Source: a virus
Length of the DNA: 21,949 nt
Virus record (IMG/VR): IMGVR_UViG_3300017952_000120
Span: 1-21,949 of that record
Direction: 5' to 3' (one strand)
Shown here: in pieces, positions 1-9,246 of the stretch
Numbering within the stretch: the stretch's first letter is position 1
Layout: each line of letters starts with the position of its first letter
Program-made: the position numbers and the translations under genes
The notes under the pieces: generated by a model
Told to the model about the DNA's origin: nothing
The model's database searches: none
What the model saw: only the letters and a program-made list of their open reading frames with translations

Positions 1-44
1 AAAACCGCGGCATTATTGTTAGGATCTCTTTGTAATCTAATCAT
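1..44 (-). CDS. N-terminal start of a downstream structural gene (partial)
   Basis: Only the first 14 codons or so are inside the window, reading MIRLQRDPNNNAAV. The ATG overlaps the TGA stop of the giant structural gene as ATGA, the usual arrangement for translationally coupled phage genes. An AGAGGG purine run lies about 10 bases upstream of the ATG. The frame stays open to the window edge. Such a short piece cannot be assigned to a family; from its position it is probably another baseplate or tail protein of the same transcription unit. The call rests on the coupled start, the Shine-Dalgarno-like run and the strict gene packing. Confidence 0.5.
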   Translation of the reverse strand, partial: MIRLQRDPNNNAAV

Positions 45-3000
45 GTCAATGCAATCCCTCTGTAATCGCGTAGCATTGGTGCACGATTGATTGATTCTGA
101 CAACATATCTATTCTTACAGCAAATCTTCTATAACCAGCAAAAGTTCCTCCTTCACTAGTATATTGGATTACACCATCAGCATCCTTGGCTGAATCTGGT
201 ACTCTATATTTGAATTCTCTATAATCATTAATATTTGTTACAGAACAGAATTGATTTACACCTTTATAAAGTTCAAGTTCAATCCAATCCAAATTATCAA
301 ACCCATCACTATCATATACATTCTGTGGTCGGATATAACATTTAATATCAGTTCCTTGTGGGCGATAACCAGTTATAATTAATTCAAAGTCCTCTGCATC
401 AAAATCCTCGGCAAGTTCAATTTTCTTGGAGATATATTTTGAAGTAGTGTTTGCCGTATTTGTGACTTTCCACTGATATGCAATTAATTTAGATATTTCA
501 ATGTCAATGAACGGAGATGTCGTTGATTGAGCTGAATTTGTCATATCAATAACAAAGTCAAATGATTTTGCATCAGTCAAATCATTCGATTTACTATATA
601 CCACAGCACCTTTGGATCCAAAATAACCGTTTGAATTAAAGTTCATAGACTGATTATAAGGAACAGTTGGTGCGCTTGGATCTGTAAAATTACCAGACAA
701 TGTAGTCACTGTCAAATCATCATTGGTTCTATAGATAAACGGTTGAACATAACTAATTTCAATGTCATCAATAGATGCGGTATTTGCAGAACCACCAGAT
801 TCCAAACCATAGAGTTCTTCACCGCTGCGGAAAATTGAACCAGTTCTAGCACTACTTTGTTCGATGAACATTGACTCTGGATTTCGTCTATTATAATGTG
901 ATAGTTTACCTGTAACAACTGGCAAACCACTACCGGCATTGACATCAAACGAGGAAGCTTTGTTTAGCCTCATCGAGGTACCACTTTCAACTGTCGTGAT
1001 TTTAAATAGATCTTTTGTTCCAGCTCTATCGGAAATGTAAATATAATCATCAGCAATATATGTTGAATCAAAACCAATACCAGTTACAACATTATTCCCC
1101 GCCTCAATACTTACTGTATTACTTGTAGAGGCATTTAATGGAGCATATTGGTATATGGGCTCACCTAATTTAAATAGGCCAGTAATATCATTAACAGTAA
1201 AGAATTCATGATCATTATTTGTAAGTGTTATTGATCCACTAGAGAAATTAAAATCATGCCGCTTCAATGAGAATTTTACATCCTCATCTTGATATGCGGT
1301 CCACGCACGATTATTGGTTGATGTAAAGAGAACACCATCACCCCAGTCTTGTACAATAGCCTGACCTTGTGTATCACCTGGCGTTAAATCTATACCCCCA
1401 ACCTTCGATGTAAATACAAGATAGTCAGGATCATTTCCGTCGGGCATTACCACAAAGGCATATTCCCTTTCCGTCTCTAGTCGTACTGGTGCGTCAAATG
1501 TAAATGTTGTGGGAACAGATGCATCATCTGAAACATTAATTTGAGAAGGCGTATAGTGCTTTCTAGAGAATGGAATAATTTTATCTGAGGGATAACCATT
1601 ATCCACCTCTGTAAGATAAACTGTCAAGCCATTTGTATCACTTTTACGTTTTAGATACAAATCAAGTTCTGACGCAAGAATTGTTTCAGAACCTTCACCC
1701 ATACCTTCTCTAACATAGAATGTTTGAGCAAGAGGGTCATGCCTTCTTGTGAATGTAACAGATCTTGGTACTACTCTTTGATCTACTGTGGTTTCTGGTT
1801 CTCTTGTTTCAAGCGTTGTCTTTTCGATTGAGAAATTATATGCTCTATATGTGAGTGCGGCTTTAGATGTAGCACCAGAATCAATGGATGCCCATTGGTC
1901 AACATCAGCAATTTCTAATACTCTATCTCCAACAAAGAATGTTTCTGCTGGAACCTTAAATACAGCTCTAAGAATACCATTTGAATCTGTTGAAACACCA
2001 GTGCCAGTAACATTATATGTACCATATGTTTCCACCTCATTTGCATTTTCTGCATCGAGTGTCCCAGGTGCAACGTGAGCCTGAACATCCTCTTGGTCAA
2101 AGAAGAAATAATGAGGAGTATCTGGTCTCAAGCCACCTACCCATACCTTAATTTCTCTCTCAGCAATGAAAGGATTAAATTCGATATTTGTTACAAAATC
2201 TCCAACTTGTCTTGTATTAGACCCTACATTAAGACTTTGTACAGTATCGTCAAAAGTTTGAGTAATAGTTCTTCCTTGGACGGTTTGACCAGTGAACTGG
2301 GTATCAACGACAATATCAGTAAGTGGAATAAATTCTTGAAGAGCCTCTGTATATTCCTCAAACATACTAGCAATGTCAATATTAAATGCTTCAGGATTCT
2401 GAGTCATATCATATGCGACATCATACTCAGGAGACAAAGCTCCAATGCCTTTATAGTTATAGAAGTTACTTACGGCATTTCTAAATTCTGTTGCATATGG
2501 CTGATTGATAAATGTTACGTTTTGGTTTCTACTCAAAGTACCAACTGCGGGATTTGCAGATGGGAATAGAGATGCATTTGTTGATTCCTTGTATTTCAGA
2601 TCCAATGGGAACTGTTTTACACTCGGCATCAGTATTTTTTGACTGTGTGGAATAGCAGCATTAAATGTTGGATCGTCCAAATTTGCAAATGCAAAGTTAT
2701 TGAATGGATCTACAACAAATCCATTTTTAAATCTATTTAAGCCATTCTCATCAAGTATTGAAAGATTCTGAGTTTCAGATTCAAGTTGACTCAAGGAAAT
2801 ATAATAAATTAAATTATCAACCTTGGTTTCAAGAGCACGGATATCCTTCATGGTATATCCTTTGTGCTGCATTCTACGAACCTTAATACCGTATTCTTTT
2901 TTATTCTTTTCTAGAGCTTCATTTGCTGTAATTGCAGGAACACCAGGAATTGTAATTTCACTTAAAGTTAAACGGTCTCTTGAAGTAATTTCTGGTCTTG

Positions 3001-5449
3001 GTTTATCATTTGGTGTGCCTTTTAGCAATTTAAATTTACCATATGAATCTACGGTAAGTGTATCAACCCTTCCTAAATAGTGTTCAACATCCAACGAGGC
3101 TGATGCATTTCTAGCAGGAACTGTGGGTATGCCATTTGTTATAAATATAGGATCCTTTGATCCCACTGTTGCAAGGATTGTTGGTGCAGTATTTGGATCC
3201 GTATTATTATAATCAGCCAGAGCATCAGCATCTACATGAGGTCTGAAGTCTAAACATTCTCTCAGATTATATTTTCTTCCTGTTGATGAGACATAGATAG
3301 GAATATCGTTAATAATATTTGATTGATCTGAAATATTATTGATTTCATTAGCGGTTGGTTGTGGATAACTGTTAATTGAGAAATAGAATAAATTACCACC
3401 AGTAGTATTAATTTCAAATACTCTAATCTGAGCTGTCAATACTCCATTTTCTGGTCTAGGTCTACCTCTAATCCATTCAACATATGACAGATCATAATAA
3501 TGATCTTTTTGGTTTGTAACTAGTTTAAAGCTATCAGTATAATCGTTTCCGTTTGCGTCAACAATACTAATAATATCAAACACATCAGGAAATCCTAGAC
3601 TCCATCTGTTATTTTGTGTGTCAACAGCAAAGTTAAATTTAACGTAAGGCTCTCTTATAATTTTACTATATGGTTGACCTAATGCACCTGTTTTATTAAT
3701 ATTATAATATACACTGCAGCTAGATCCAATTACGTTTTGCGCTGGATCTAATTGAATCACAAGTTGTGTATTATTATTTGCATTTGTTACAGAATCAACA
3801 GTCAATCTTTCACCGGTAGTTTCAATGACGACTACCTCATCATTATCAACATTAAAGTTTTCTTGTGAGTCACTTACGTTAATAAGAATTTGGTGTTGTG
3901 CATCAACTGTTCCCAATTCATATTGGCGAACTGGAATTGCGTTCGGCGTAATCCCTTTCATACTAAACGTACCTTGTTCAAAAATCAAGGCTTGTTTATC
4001 TGTTTCTCTCATTACTGCACCAGAAATATCGGTGTTTGCTACACCAACATATCCTGTAGGAACATCAATTTTTGCAACATCATTAAAATTATTACTACCA
4101 GACAACCTGATACCAGTCAAATGAACCTTATCTGGTGTCATGTTCAGAACATATGCCTCACCAAGTTTCACGTCCGTTTTTGATTTTAAATCAACCGCTG
4201 AAAAGTCCAAAGGAATATAACCACTGTAATCTGTAATTGGCAAATACATTCCATAATTAAATGAACACGTTTCATTTTCAATTGTTTGCGTTTCAGTAAT
4301 TGGTTCAATATCAAATATTTGTTCTGTTAGTGCTTCAATTCTATGGCCTTTTACGTATGCCGTACCTGGGCCCACTGACAATTTAAGATCACCGTTACGT
4401 CGTACGACATTTACATCAAAGTTACTAACTACATAGTTTCCTGATTCCTCAAATGTTCTTTTTGCCATTGCGTCGCCGAGAACATTATATTCAGCAACGT
4501 CTCTAACCGTGACTGCATTACCGTTTTTATATCTAATTAAGGAGAAGAAACTAGCATCTGCTTCGGCAGTTGCCGATTCAAGAGCAACAAGAGTAGGAAC
4601 TAATTTTAGACGGTCTGCGCCTGGAGCATTAAAATTGTTTGAGCCGTTTGCATTATCGTAAAGACTTTCGTCCTCAAATGCGTTTACAGTTGATTCCTCA
4701 ATCTGATATCCAACATTAACTCCATCTGGAGAATTGGTATATTTGCTAACAACTAATGTCTGCGCATCCGCAAAAAGAAAATGGCCTTTTTGGAATACAA
4801 TCCCAGCCTCTGAGCGAATACCGAATGAACTACCGACCGCGGCACTTGGTGCCACTCTGATCTGAGCAATATTACTTTGAGTAAAATAAGGATTGACTTC
4901 ACCTGGTTCTAGTTCTCCCACCTTAAACTTTTTAAGCGAAAGTGTTAGAACTTCATTTTCCTGGAATTGTTCTGATGTAGATGCAGTATCCGTTTTGCCC
5001 ACATAGCCAATAAAGAAAGTATTTGTAGCATTTACGTTGCTCAAATAGCCATTAGATGCCGAAATGACTTGAGCTTTTAGCTTTGTAATATTACTTTCTA
5101 ATTCATAAACATAATCAACTTCAATATCCTGCCCGTTGACAGTTTCAATTACTCTTTTTGAAATATATGATTCTGGCGTAAATGGAGTAACATCATCAGT
5201 AATTGTATCAAATAGTTTTACATATTTTAAACCATTAATATTAGTGAAGTTACAGCCTCTTATAATGCTGCCTTCTTTATAGACATTATCTCCAAACTGT
5301 TCCACTTGGTTTTGCAGAACCGATTGAAGCTGAGTAAGTTCTCTTGCTTGCACCGCATATCCTGGTTTAAACAATACTCTATAATATTGTTTACTGACGT
5401 CATAGTCGTCAAAATATGGAGCAGTACTTAAATTTGTATTAATTGGCAT
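41..5449 (-). CDS. Giant virion structural protein, DUF4815-like N-terminus (baseplate/tail periphery)
   Basis: An 1802-aa protein, the largest in the window. The N-terminus (PYFDDYDVSKQYYRVLFKPG, then QARELTQLQ at about residues 35-45) matches the DUF4815-type start of large structural proteins in marine T4-like phages. A helical segment near residues 860-920 (GYTMKDIRALETKVDNLIYY) is another block I associate with this family. A block starting with DPLAQTFYV near residue 1237 resembles a module shared by large tail proteins. The rest is beta-rich with no catalytic motif visible. It follows gp8 with an 11-bp gap, and an AAGGA Shine-Dalgarno overlaps the gp8 stop. Its position after gp8, where T4 carries gp9-gp12, suggests a peripheral baseplate or fibre-attachment role; that is inference. 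Structural identity is fairly sure, exact role is not. Confidence 0.8.
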   Translation of the reverse strand: MPINTNLSTAPYFDDYDVSKQYYRVLFKPGYAVQARELTQLQSVLQNQVEQFGDNVYKEGSIIRGCNFTNINGLKYVKLFDTITDDVTPFTPESYISKRVIETVNGQDIEVDYVYELESNITKLKAQVISASNGYLSNVNATNTFFIGYVGKTDTASTSEQFQENEVLTLSLKKFKVGELEPGEVNPYFTQSNIAQIRVAPSAAVGSSFGIRSEAGIVFQKGHFLFADAQTLVVSKYTNSPDGVNVGYQIEESTVNAFEDESLYDNANGSNNFNAPGADRLKLVPTLVALESATAEADASFFSLIRYKNGNAVTVRDVAEYNVLGDAMAKRTFEESGNYVVSNFDVNVVRRNGDLKLSVGPGTAYVKGHRIEALTEQIFDIEPITETQTIENETCSFNYGMYLPITDYSGYIPLDFSAVDLKSKTDVKLGEAYVLNMTPDKVHLTGIRLSGSNNFNDVAKIDVPTGYVGVANTDISGAVMRETDKQALIFEQGTFSMKGITPNAIPVRQYELGTVDAQHQILINVSDSQENFNVDNDEVVVIETTGERLTVDSVTNANNNTQLVIQLDPAQNVIGSSCSVYYNINKTGALGQPYSKIIREPYVKFNFAVDTQNNRWSLGFPDVFDIISIVDANGNDYTDSFKLVTNQKDHYYDLSYVEWIRGRPRPENGVLTAQIRVFEINTTGGNLFYFSINSYPQPTANEINNISDQSNIINDIPIYVSSTGRKYNLRECLDFRPHVDADALADYNNTDPNTAPTILATVGSKDPIFITNGIPTVPARNASASLDVEHYLGRVDTLTVDSYGKFKLLKGTPNDKPRPEITSRDRLTLSEITIPGVPAITANEALEKNKKEYGIKVRRMQHKGYTMKDIRALETKVDNLIYYISLSQLESETQNLSILDENGLNRFKNGFVVDPFNNFAFANLDDPTFNAAIPHSQKILMPSVKQFPLDLKYKESTNASLFPSANPAVGTLSRNQNVTFINQPYATEFRNAVSNFYNYKGIGALSPEYDVAYDMTQNPEAFNIDIASMFEEYTEALQEFIPLTDIVVDTQFTGQTVQGRTITQTFDDTVQSLNVGSNTRQVGDFVTNIEFNPFIAEREIKVWVGGLRPDTPHYFFFDQEDVQAHVAPGTLDAENANEVETYGTYNVTGTGVSTDSNGILRAVFKVPAETFFVGDRVLEIADVDQWASIDSGATSKAALTYRAYNFSIEKTTLETREPETTVDQRVVPRSVTFTRRHDPLAQTFYVREGMGEGSETILASELDLYLKRKSDTNGLTVYLTEVDNGYPSDKIIPFSRKHYTPSQINVSDDASVPTTFTFDAPVRLETEREYAFVVMPDGNDPDYLVFTSKVGGIDLTPGDTQGQAIVQDWGDGVLFTSTNNRAWTAYQDEDVKFSLKRHDFNFSSGSITLTNNDHEFFTVNDITGLFKLGEPIYQYAPLNASTSNTVSIEAGNNVVTGIGFDSTYIADDYIYISDRAGTKDLFKITTVESGTSMRLNKASSFDVNAGSGLPVVTGKLSHYNRRNPESMFIEQSSARTGSIFRSGEELYGLESGGSANTASIDDIEISYVQPFIYRTNDDLTVTTLSGNFTDPSAPTVPYNQSMNFNSNGYFGSKGAVVYSKSNDLTDAKSFDFVIDMTNSAQSTTSPFIDIEISKLIAYQWKVTNTANTTSKYISKKIELAEDFDAEDFELIITGYRPQGTDIKCYIRPQNVYDSDGFDNLDWIELELYKGVNQFCSVTNINDYREFKYRVPDSAKDADGVIQYTSEGGTFAGYRRFAVRIDMLSESINRAPMLRDYRGIALT

Positions 5450-5460
5450 CTACTTATTCC

Positions 5461-7449
5461 TTAAAATTCCATCACGAATTTAAATTCTTCTCTCGAGTTT
5501 ACGGTTCTTTCCAGTGGGAAGAAATCTTCCATAAAATATACCTTTCCAGTTCTCTGAGCATATGGTGATTCTGTTACATTGTCCTCTACAGGAGTATTTA
5601 TTCTAATTATTTGGCCATTGCTCTTTCTTAAATCCAGTGTAGGATTAAACGGACTATTTGATCCAGAATATGGTGGTCTTGGTCCATTATATATTGCAAT
5701 GTATGCTGTATTGGATTGAAGATCTAATTCATATACAGTTCCCTGGAATACAATATTGTTACCACCACTGTATTGATATACAATTTCATTTTTTTCAAGT
5801 CCACCAATATCATCAGTTACAACTGCTATGGTATTATCAAAAATTTCTGGGCTGTTATTAACACTATACAAATCTGTATTTAATTGCCCACCCATTCCAC
5901 TATGAGCAGTACAATAATAGTGAAGTGTCGGAGCACCTTCTTCTAAAGCAATTTCAACATAAGCTCCGGCGTTACCTGGTGTCCCAACGGTTGTGACCCC
6001 AGTAGTATATTCTGTGCCACCGCCAAACGATCCATTTGGTGTAGTTGAAAATCTAAGTGGATGTGTAGAATTTGACGAATCAGATTGATCAAATCTATAT
6101 GTTCTACCTTCCACAAGTTCTAAGGTTGGGCTCAACTCACCATCTAAATAATATTTATTACCCGTTCCATAGTTATTTTCACCTGACGCAACTGTTACTG
6201 TGTACGTTGTTGTTGTCCCTGCATCCGGGTCAATAAATACTGGATTCTTAACAATGCCGACCTTTGAATATACATTATTAATTCGTATTAAATTATTTTG
6301 AGCAGCCGTAATGTATGAATAAAATAGAAAATGCCTACAGTATAATTCATCAAGCAAATTTGTATTATGGCCATCAGGGGGTGAAAGAACAACTCTAATT
6401 TCAGCTCTTACATCCGTTGTATTTGTACTGTCAGGATCAAAATCATAGATAGGATCTATAACTGTTGCCTCGGCATTATTATAACCAGAACCTACTGATA
6501 ACATATCTACATTTGTAAGTGTTCCATCCACAAATGTTGGCAAAGCAGCTGCACCAGTTCCATCTCCATCAATTTTTATTCTTGGAAAAATTTGGCAGGT
6601 CGCATTACTTCCTAGACCATCAGATCTAGGTCTACCCTGAACTGTAAATCTTCCTGTATTTGTATTATCATCGTACGTATATGCCAAAATCGTGTACAAT
6701 TCAGCAACACCTGGACCGACAGCATATAATGTTTGTCCAACATAATAACCTACTGTCTTACTAAATGGATATAATTCACTAAACGTAACTCTAATATTAC
6801 CTTGTAGTGCACCAGTTGAGCTATCTGTAGGTTGACCAAAGAACGAACCTTGTGCAACACGATAACCAGCATTTGAAATTTCATTTTCTACTGTGATGGT
6901 TGTAATTTCAGAGCCACCTGTATTTGCTACTGGATCTGAATCAAAAGTCCCCACAATTGGAATATAGCCTAGAGCATTATATGCATCAAATTGAATTCTT
7001 GATAAGGCGTACATAAATTTCCATACATAGCCGTCTGCTGTTCTATAAATCTGATCTGAAATTGATGCATCATATTGAGGCGCACTTTTAGATTCAGCAC
7101 CATCGTTATTATCCAAACACTTATAAACTCTGTAATCACCAGTATTGTGATTTGTAGGTCCTACGACGGCATAAAAATTAGAATTTTCTAAATCAATATT
7201 ATCGTCATACTGTTCGTAAACTGAATCCCTTTGCCAAGGATAATACTTAATCATAAATTTTACATCATCATTACGAATCTTTTTTCCAAAAATAACATTT
7301 TCTAAAAAATTATTTTTTGATCTGATTGAATTTTCAGCTGATTCCTGTTCCATCTCAGATACAAAAAGATAATATTCGTTAGACACAATATCATCTACGA
7401 ACAGCCTAGTCGTATCAGTTTTAAAATTGGTTGTCAAAATTTCTGCCAT
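5461..7449 (-). CDS. 8: Baseplate wedge protein gp8-like, with an inserted cupredoxin-like domain
   Basis: A 662-aa protein, about twice the roughly 334 aa of T4 gp8. The N-terminal part resembles marine T4-like gp8: NEYYLFVSE near residue 24, YPWQRDSVY near 70, and RTADGYVWKFMYALS near 136-150. Residues about 415-526 form an extra domain with cupredoxin character: NKYYLDGELSPTLELVEG, then THPLRF with H463, and YYCTAHSGMG with C513, H516 and M519. After it the wedge-like sequence resumes and ends in a typical YFMEDFFPLERTVNSREEF tail. gp8 is a wedge component that in T4 contacts gp6, gp7 and gp10. A T4-type late promoter lies directly upstream. A GGGA run 6 bases before the ATG can serve as ribosome-binding site. 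The family call is firm; copper binding is inferred from ligands only. Confidence 0.85.
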   Translation of the reverse strand: MAEILTTNFKTDTTRLFVDDIVSNEYYLFVSEMEQESAENSIRSKNNFLENVIFGKKIRNDDVKFMIKYYPWQRDSVYEQYDDNIDLENSNFYAVVGPTNHNTGDYRVYKCLDNNDGAESKSAPQYDASISDQIYRTADGYVWKFMYALSRIQFDAYNALGYIPIVGTFDSDPVANTGGSEITTITVENEISNAGYRVAQGSFFGQPTDSSTGALQGNIRVTFSELYPFSKTVGYYVGQTLYAVGPGVAELYTILAYTYDDNTNTGRFTVQGRPRSDGLGSNATCQIFPRIKIDGDGTGAAALPTFVDGTLTNVDMLSVGSGYNNAEATVIDPIYDFDPDSTNTTDVRAEIRVVLSPPDGHNTNLLDELYCRHFLFYSYITAAQNNLIRINNVYSKVGIVKNPVFIDPDAGTTTTYTVTVASGENNYGTGNKYYLDGELSPTLELVEGRTYRFDQSDSSNSTHPLRFSTTPNGSFGGGTEYTTGVTTVGTPGNAGAYVEIALEEGAPTLHYYCTAHSGMGGQLNTDLYSVNNSPEIFDNTIAVVTDDIGGLEKNEIVYQYSGGNNIVFQGTVYELDLQSNTAYIAIYNGPRPPYSGSNSPFNPTLDLRKSNGQIIRINTPVEDNVTESPYAQRTGKVYFMEDFFPLERTVNSREEFKFVMEF
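5872..6207 (-). other. Cupredoxin-like domain with full type-1 copper ligand set inside gp8
   Basis: This is gp8 residues about 415-526. A beta-rich stretch opens with TYTVTVASG, followed by the sequence around H463 (THPLRF) and a terminal loop with C513, H516 and M519. The spacing Cys-x2-His-x2-Met followed by Gly is that of the amicyanin copper loop, and an upstream His about 50 residues earlier fits the fourth ligand. Plastocyanin and pseudoazurin use Cys-x2-His-x4-Met. All four codons were checked on the nucleotide sequence (6061-6063, 5911-5913, 5902-5904, 5893-5895). Whether copper is actually bound, or the fold is used only as a structural or adhesive domain, cannot be told from sequence. 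Confidence 0.65.
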
Positions 7450-7484
7450 GAGATTCCCACTGTGCTAAATATTCTTTTATTTTC

Positions 7485-7492
7485 TATTTATA
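7485..7492 (-). promoter_or_regulatory. T4-type late promoter (TATAAATA) upstream of gp8
   Basis: The coding strand reads GGTTATAAATAGAAAAT here, containing an exact TATAAATA, the consensus -10 element recognised in T4 by the gp55 sigma factor with gp33 and gp45. It lies in the 45-bp gap between the subtilase stop and the gp8 ATG, about 35 bases before the start codon, and faces gp8. The match, orientation and position in a rare long gap make a real late promoter likely. Transcription start is expected about 6-7 bases downstream. Confidence 0.75.
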
Positions 7493-7494
7493 AC

Positions 7495-9243
7495 CTAACC
7501 CCTACGTCTGATTCTGGGTCTAGGATATTTTAATTTTGCGCCGGATCTATAACCAGCCGTTTTATATGGGTACGCTGCACCTGTTTCTTTTCTTTGATTA
7601 ATCCAAAATAAAATTCTATTTTCACCAGATGCCAGGTTGTAATTATCTGTTGGATCCCAATTTACGCCACCAGAATCATCTCGTGCCATTTCATTATTTA
7701 AACCATTATCAATTATCCATTGATTAATATCTGCCTGTGTAAAATTAGGATTATTTTCAAGCAAACAGCCTATCATACCAGTAACTTGTGGGGCAGCCAT
7801 ACTTGTACCTTGATACTTTGCCTGGACGAAATTGCTATCTCTAGGATCATTTACAGACGAGATATAATCACCTGTATTTAATGAACTTTGAATTGCTGTC
7901 CCAGCTGAATAAACATCAACGGCACTTCCGTAGTTACTAAAGCTAGCCTTTTGAAGATTAGCTGAAGTACTCAACGCACCAACGACTGTAGTTGGCTCAA
8001 CATATTGTCCTGAAAAAGCACCTCTTGCGGTATAATCAGATAAACTAAAAAAGCCGCCGAAAAGATATGTAATTTCATTATTCCAATCCTGATCTGTTGG
8101 AACTGCAATAAAGTTATTATCATTACCTGCCGCAAATACAATAATAATTCCATCATCAATGGCATCCTCAATATCTGCCTGAATTGAATTACTGTAATTC
8201 TGTATATAGAAATAATTAATTGAACCGGCTGTTTGTATATCAATATCTCTGTCAATTAATTCCTGATTTGTTAATGTCCTACCTGGGGCAAAAGTACTTC
8301 CTCTATATGTAATTGATGTTGGGAATGGATAATTTCCTACACCATCATCTCGGAAAAGTATTGCCGATCCATAGCTGTTATTTGAAACAGTAGGATTTCT
8401 TCTTCCTGTTACTGGATTAATTGGCTTATTATTATGCCAAGCTCTGACATAATCCCATAATGTAGCAGAACTAAAACCTTGAGTACCCCAGTTAGGATTT
8501 GTTCCATAAGGGCTTATGCAATAGATGTTTGCATCACGAGCCCAACCTTGGGTATTTCCAGCAACTGTTCCTGCACAGTGTGCTCCGTGATTATTGTCAT
8601 CTGTTCGGTCTGGTATGCCATCACCATTATTATCTGCATAACTAGGATCTACATAAGGTGTATAGGTATATGTTCCGGTGCCGTATCCCACATCGTTTTG
8701 AAACCAGTTATATTGAACAACACGAGTACCACCAGTTCCGTCTGCATTAACAGCATATTCTGGGTGAGCTGGGTCCATATGACCATCGACAATAAGAACA
8801 TCTACGTTTTTGCCAGATGCCGTCACAGTAACGGTATCTGTAATTGAAAATGATGAGCCACCGCTTCCCCAGTCATTTACGACAGTATTGGTATTATCTG
8901 TATGCTGTAACAAACCCCAATTTATATCTGTGGTACCGGGCGATCCTCCCTTATCAAAATTACCTGATACAATTTCATAACCCAAAGGAGTAGGAGGAAA
9001 GTCCAGGAATTTTTGTAGCAAATCCACACCTCTTACTCTAGGATCTGCTTTTACTCTCTCAACCTCATCAAACGTTAGCATATAATGTGTATTTCTACTT
9101 ATAGGCCTTCTCGAAGCCAATTCAACTGCGCGGTTTGGAATATACAAATTACCACCTTCGGTTTCCATGTCCTCATAGAAACCTTCAAGATCCTCACGGT
9201 TGTGAAGACTGATAATCCATTCGAGAGGTGTTTCTCTATCCAT
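7495..9243 (-). CDS. Subtilisin-like serine protease (peptidase S8) in the baseplate cluster
   Basis: A 582-aa protein with all the hallmarks of a subtilase. The catalytic Asp is D153 in VLIVDGHMDPAHPE, the His is H219 in NNHGAHCAGTVAG, the Ser is S481 in GTSMAAPQVTG, and the oxyanion-hole Asn is N374 in FAAGNDN. Residues 8-75 resemble an inhibitor-I9-type propeptide in length and position. No signal peptide is seen. The C-terminus is short and basic (RPRIRRRG). A segment around 199-216 (DPSYADNNGDGIPDRTDD) looks like an acidic calcium-binding loop. The gene lies between the fibre-like gene (3-bp gap) and gp8, inside the late structural block; GAGG about 10 bases upstream serves as ribosome-binding site. 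It could process virion proteins, act on the host surface as a virion enzyme, or be released at lysis. Enzyme class is firm; target is unknown. Confidence 0.93.
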   Translation of the reverse strand: MDRETPLEWIISLHNREDLEGFYEDMETEGGNLYIPNRAVELASRRPISRNTHYMLTFDEVERVKADPRVRGVDLLQKFLDFPPTPLGYEIVSGNFDKGGSPGTTDINWGLLQHTDNTNTVVNDWGSGGSSFSITDTVTVTASGKNVDVLIVDGHMDPAHPEYAVNADGTGGTRVVQYNWFQNDVGYGTGTYTYTPYVDPSYADNNGDGIPDRTDDNNHGAHCAGTVAGNTQGWARDANIYCISPYGTNPNWGTQGFSSATLWDYVRAWHNNKPINPVTGRRNPTVSNNSYGSAILFRDDGVGNYPFPTSITYRGSTFAPGRTLTNQELIDRDIDIQTAGSINYFYIQNYSNSIQADIEDAIDDGIIIVFAAGNDNNFIAVPTDQDWNNEITYLFGGFFSLSDYTARGAFSGQYVEPTTVVGALSTSANLQKASFSNYGSAVDVYSAGTAIQSSLNTGDYISSVNDPRDSNFVQAKYQGTSMAAPQVTGMIGCLLENNPNFTQADINQWIIDNGLNNEMARDDSGGVNWDPTDNYNLASGENRILFWINQRKETGAAYPYKTAGYRSGAKLKYPRPRIRRRG

Positions 9244-9246
9244 TTA

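Noticed and set aside
2075-2569. A 164-codon open frame on the plus strand
   Set aside because: It is antisense inside the giant structural gene, has a low-complexity Ser/Ile/Cys-rich composition typical of a shadow frame, no ribosome-binding site, and no known motif.
3140-3147. TATAAATA on the plus strand
   Set aside because: It lies inside the giant gene in antisense direction, with no plus-strand gene to serve; one chance copy is expected in AT-rich DNA of this length.
7450-7494. Rho-independent terminator in the gap before gp8
   Set aside because: The gap is AT-rich but has no GC-rich stem; it is better explained by the late promoter.
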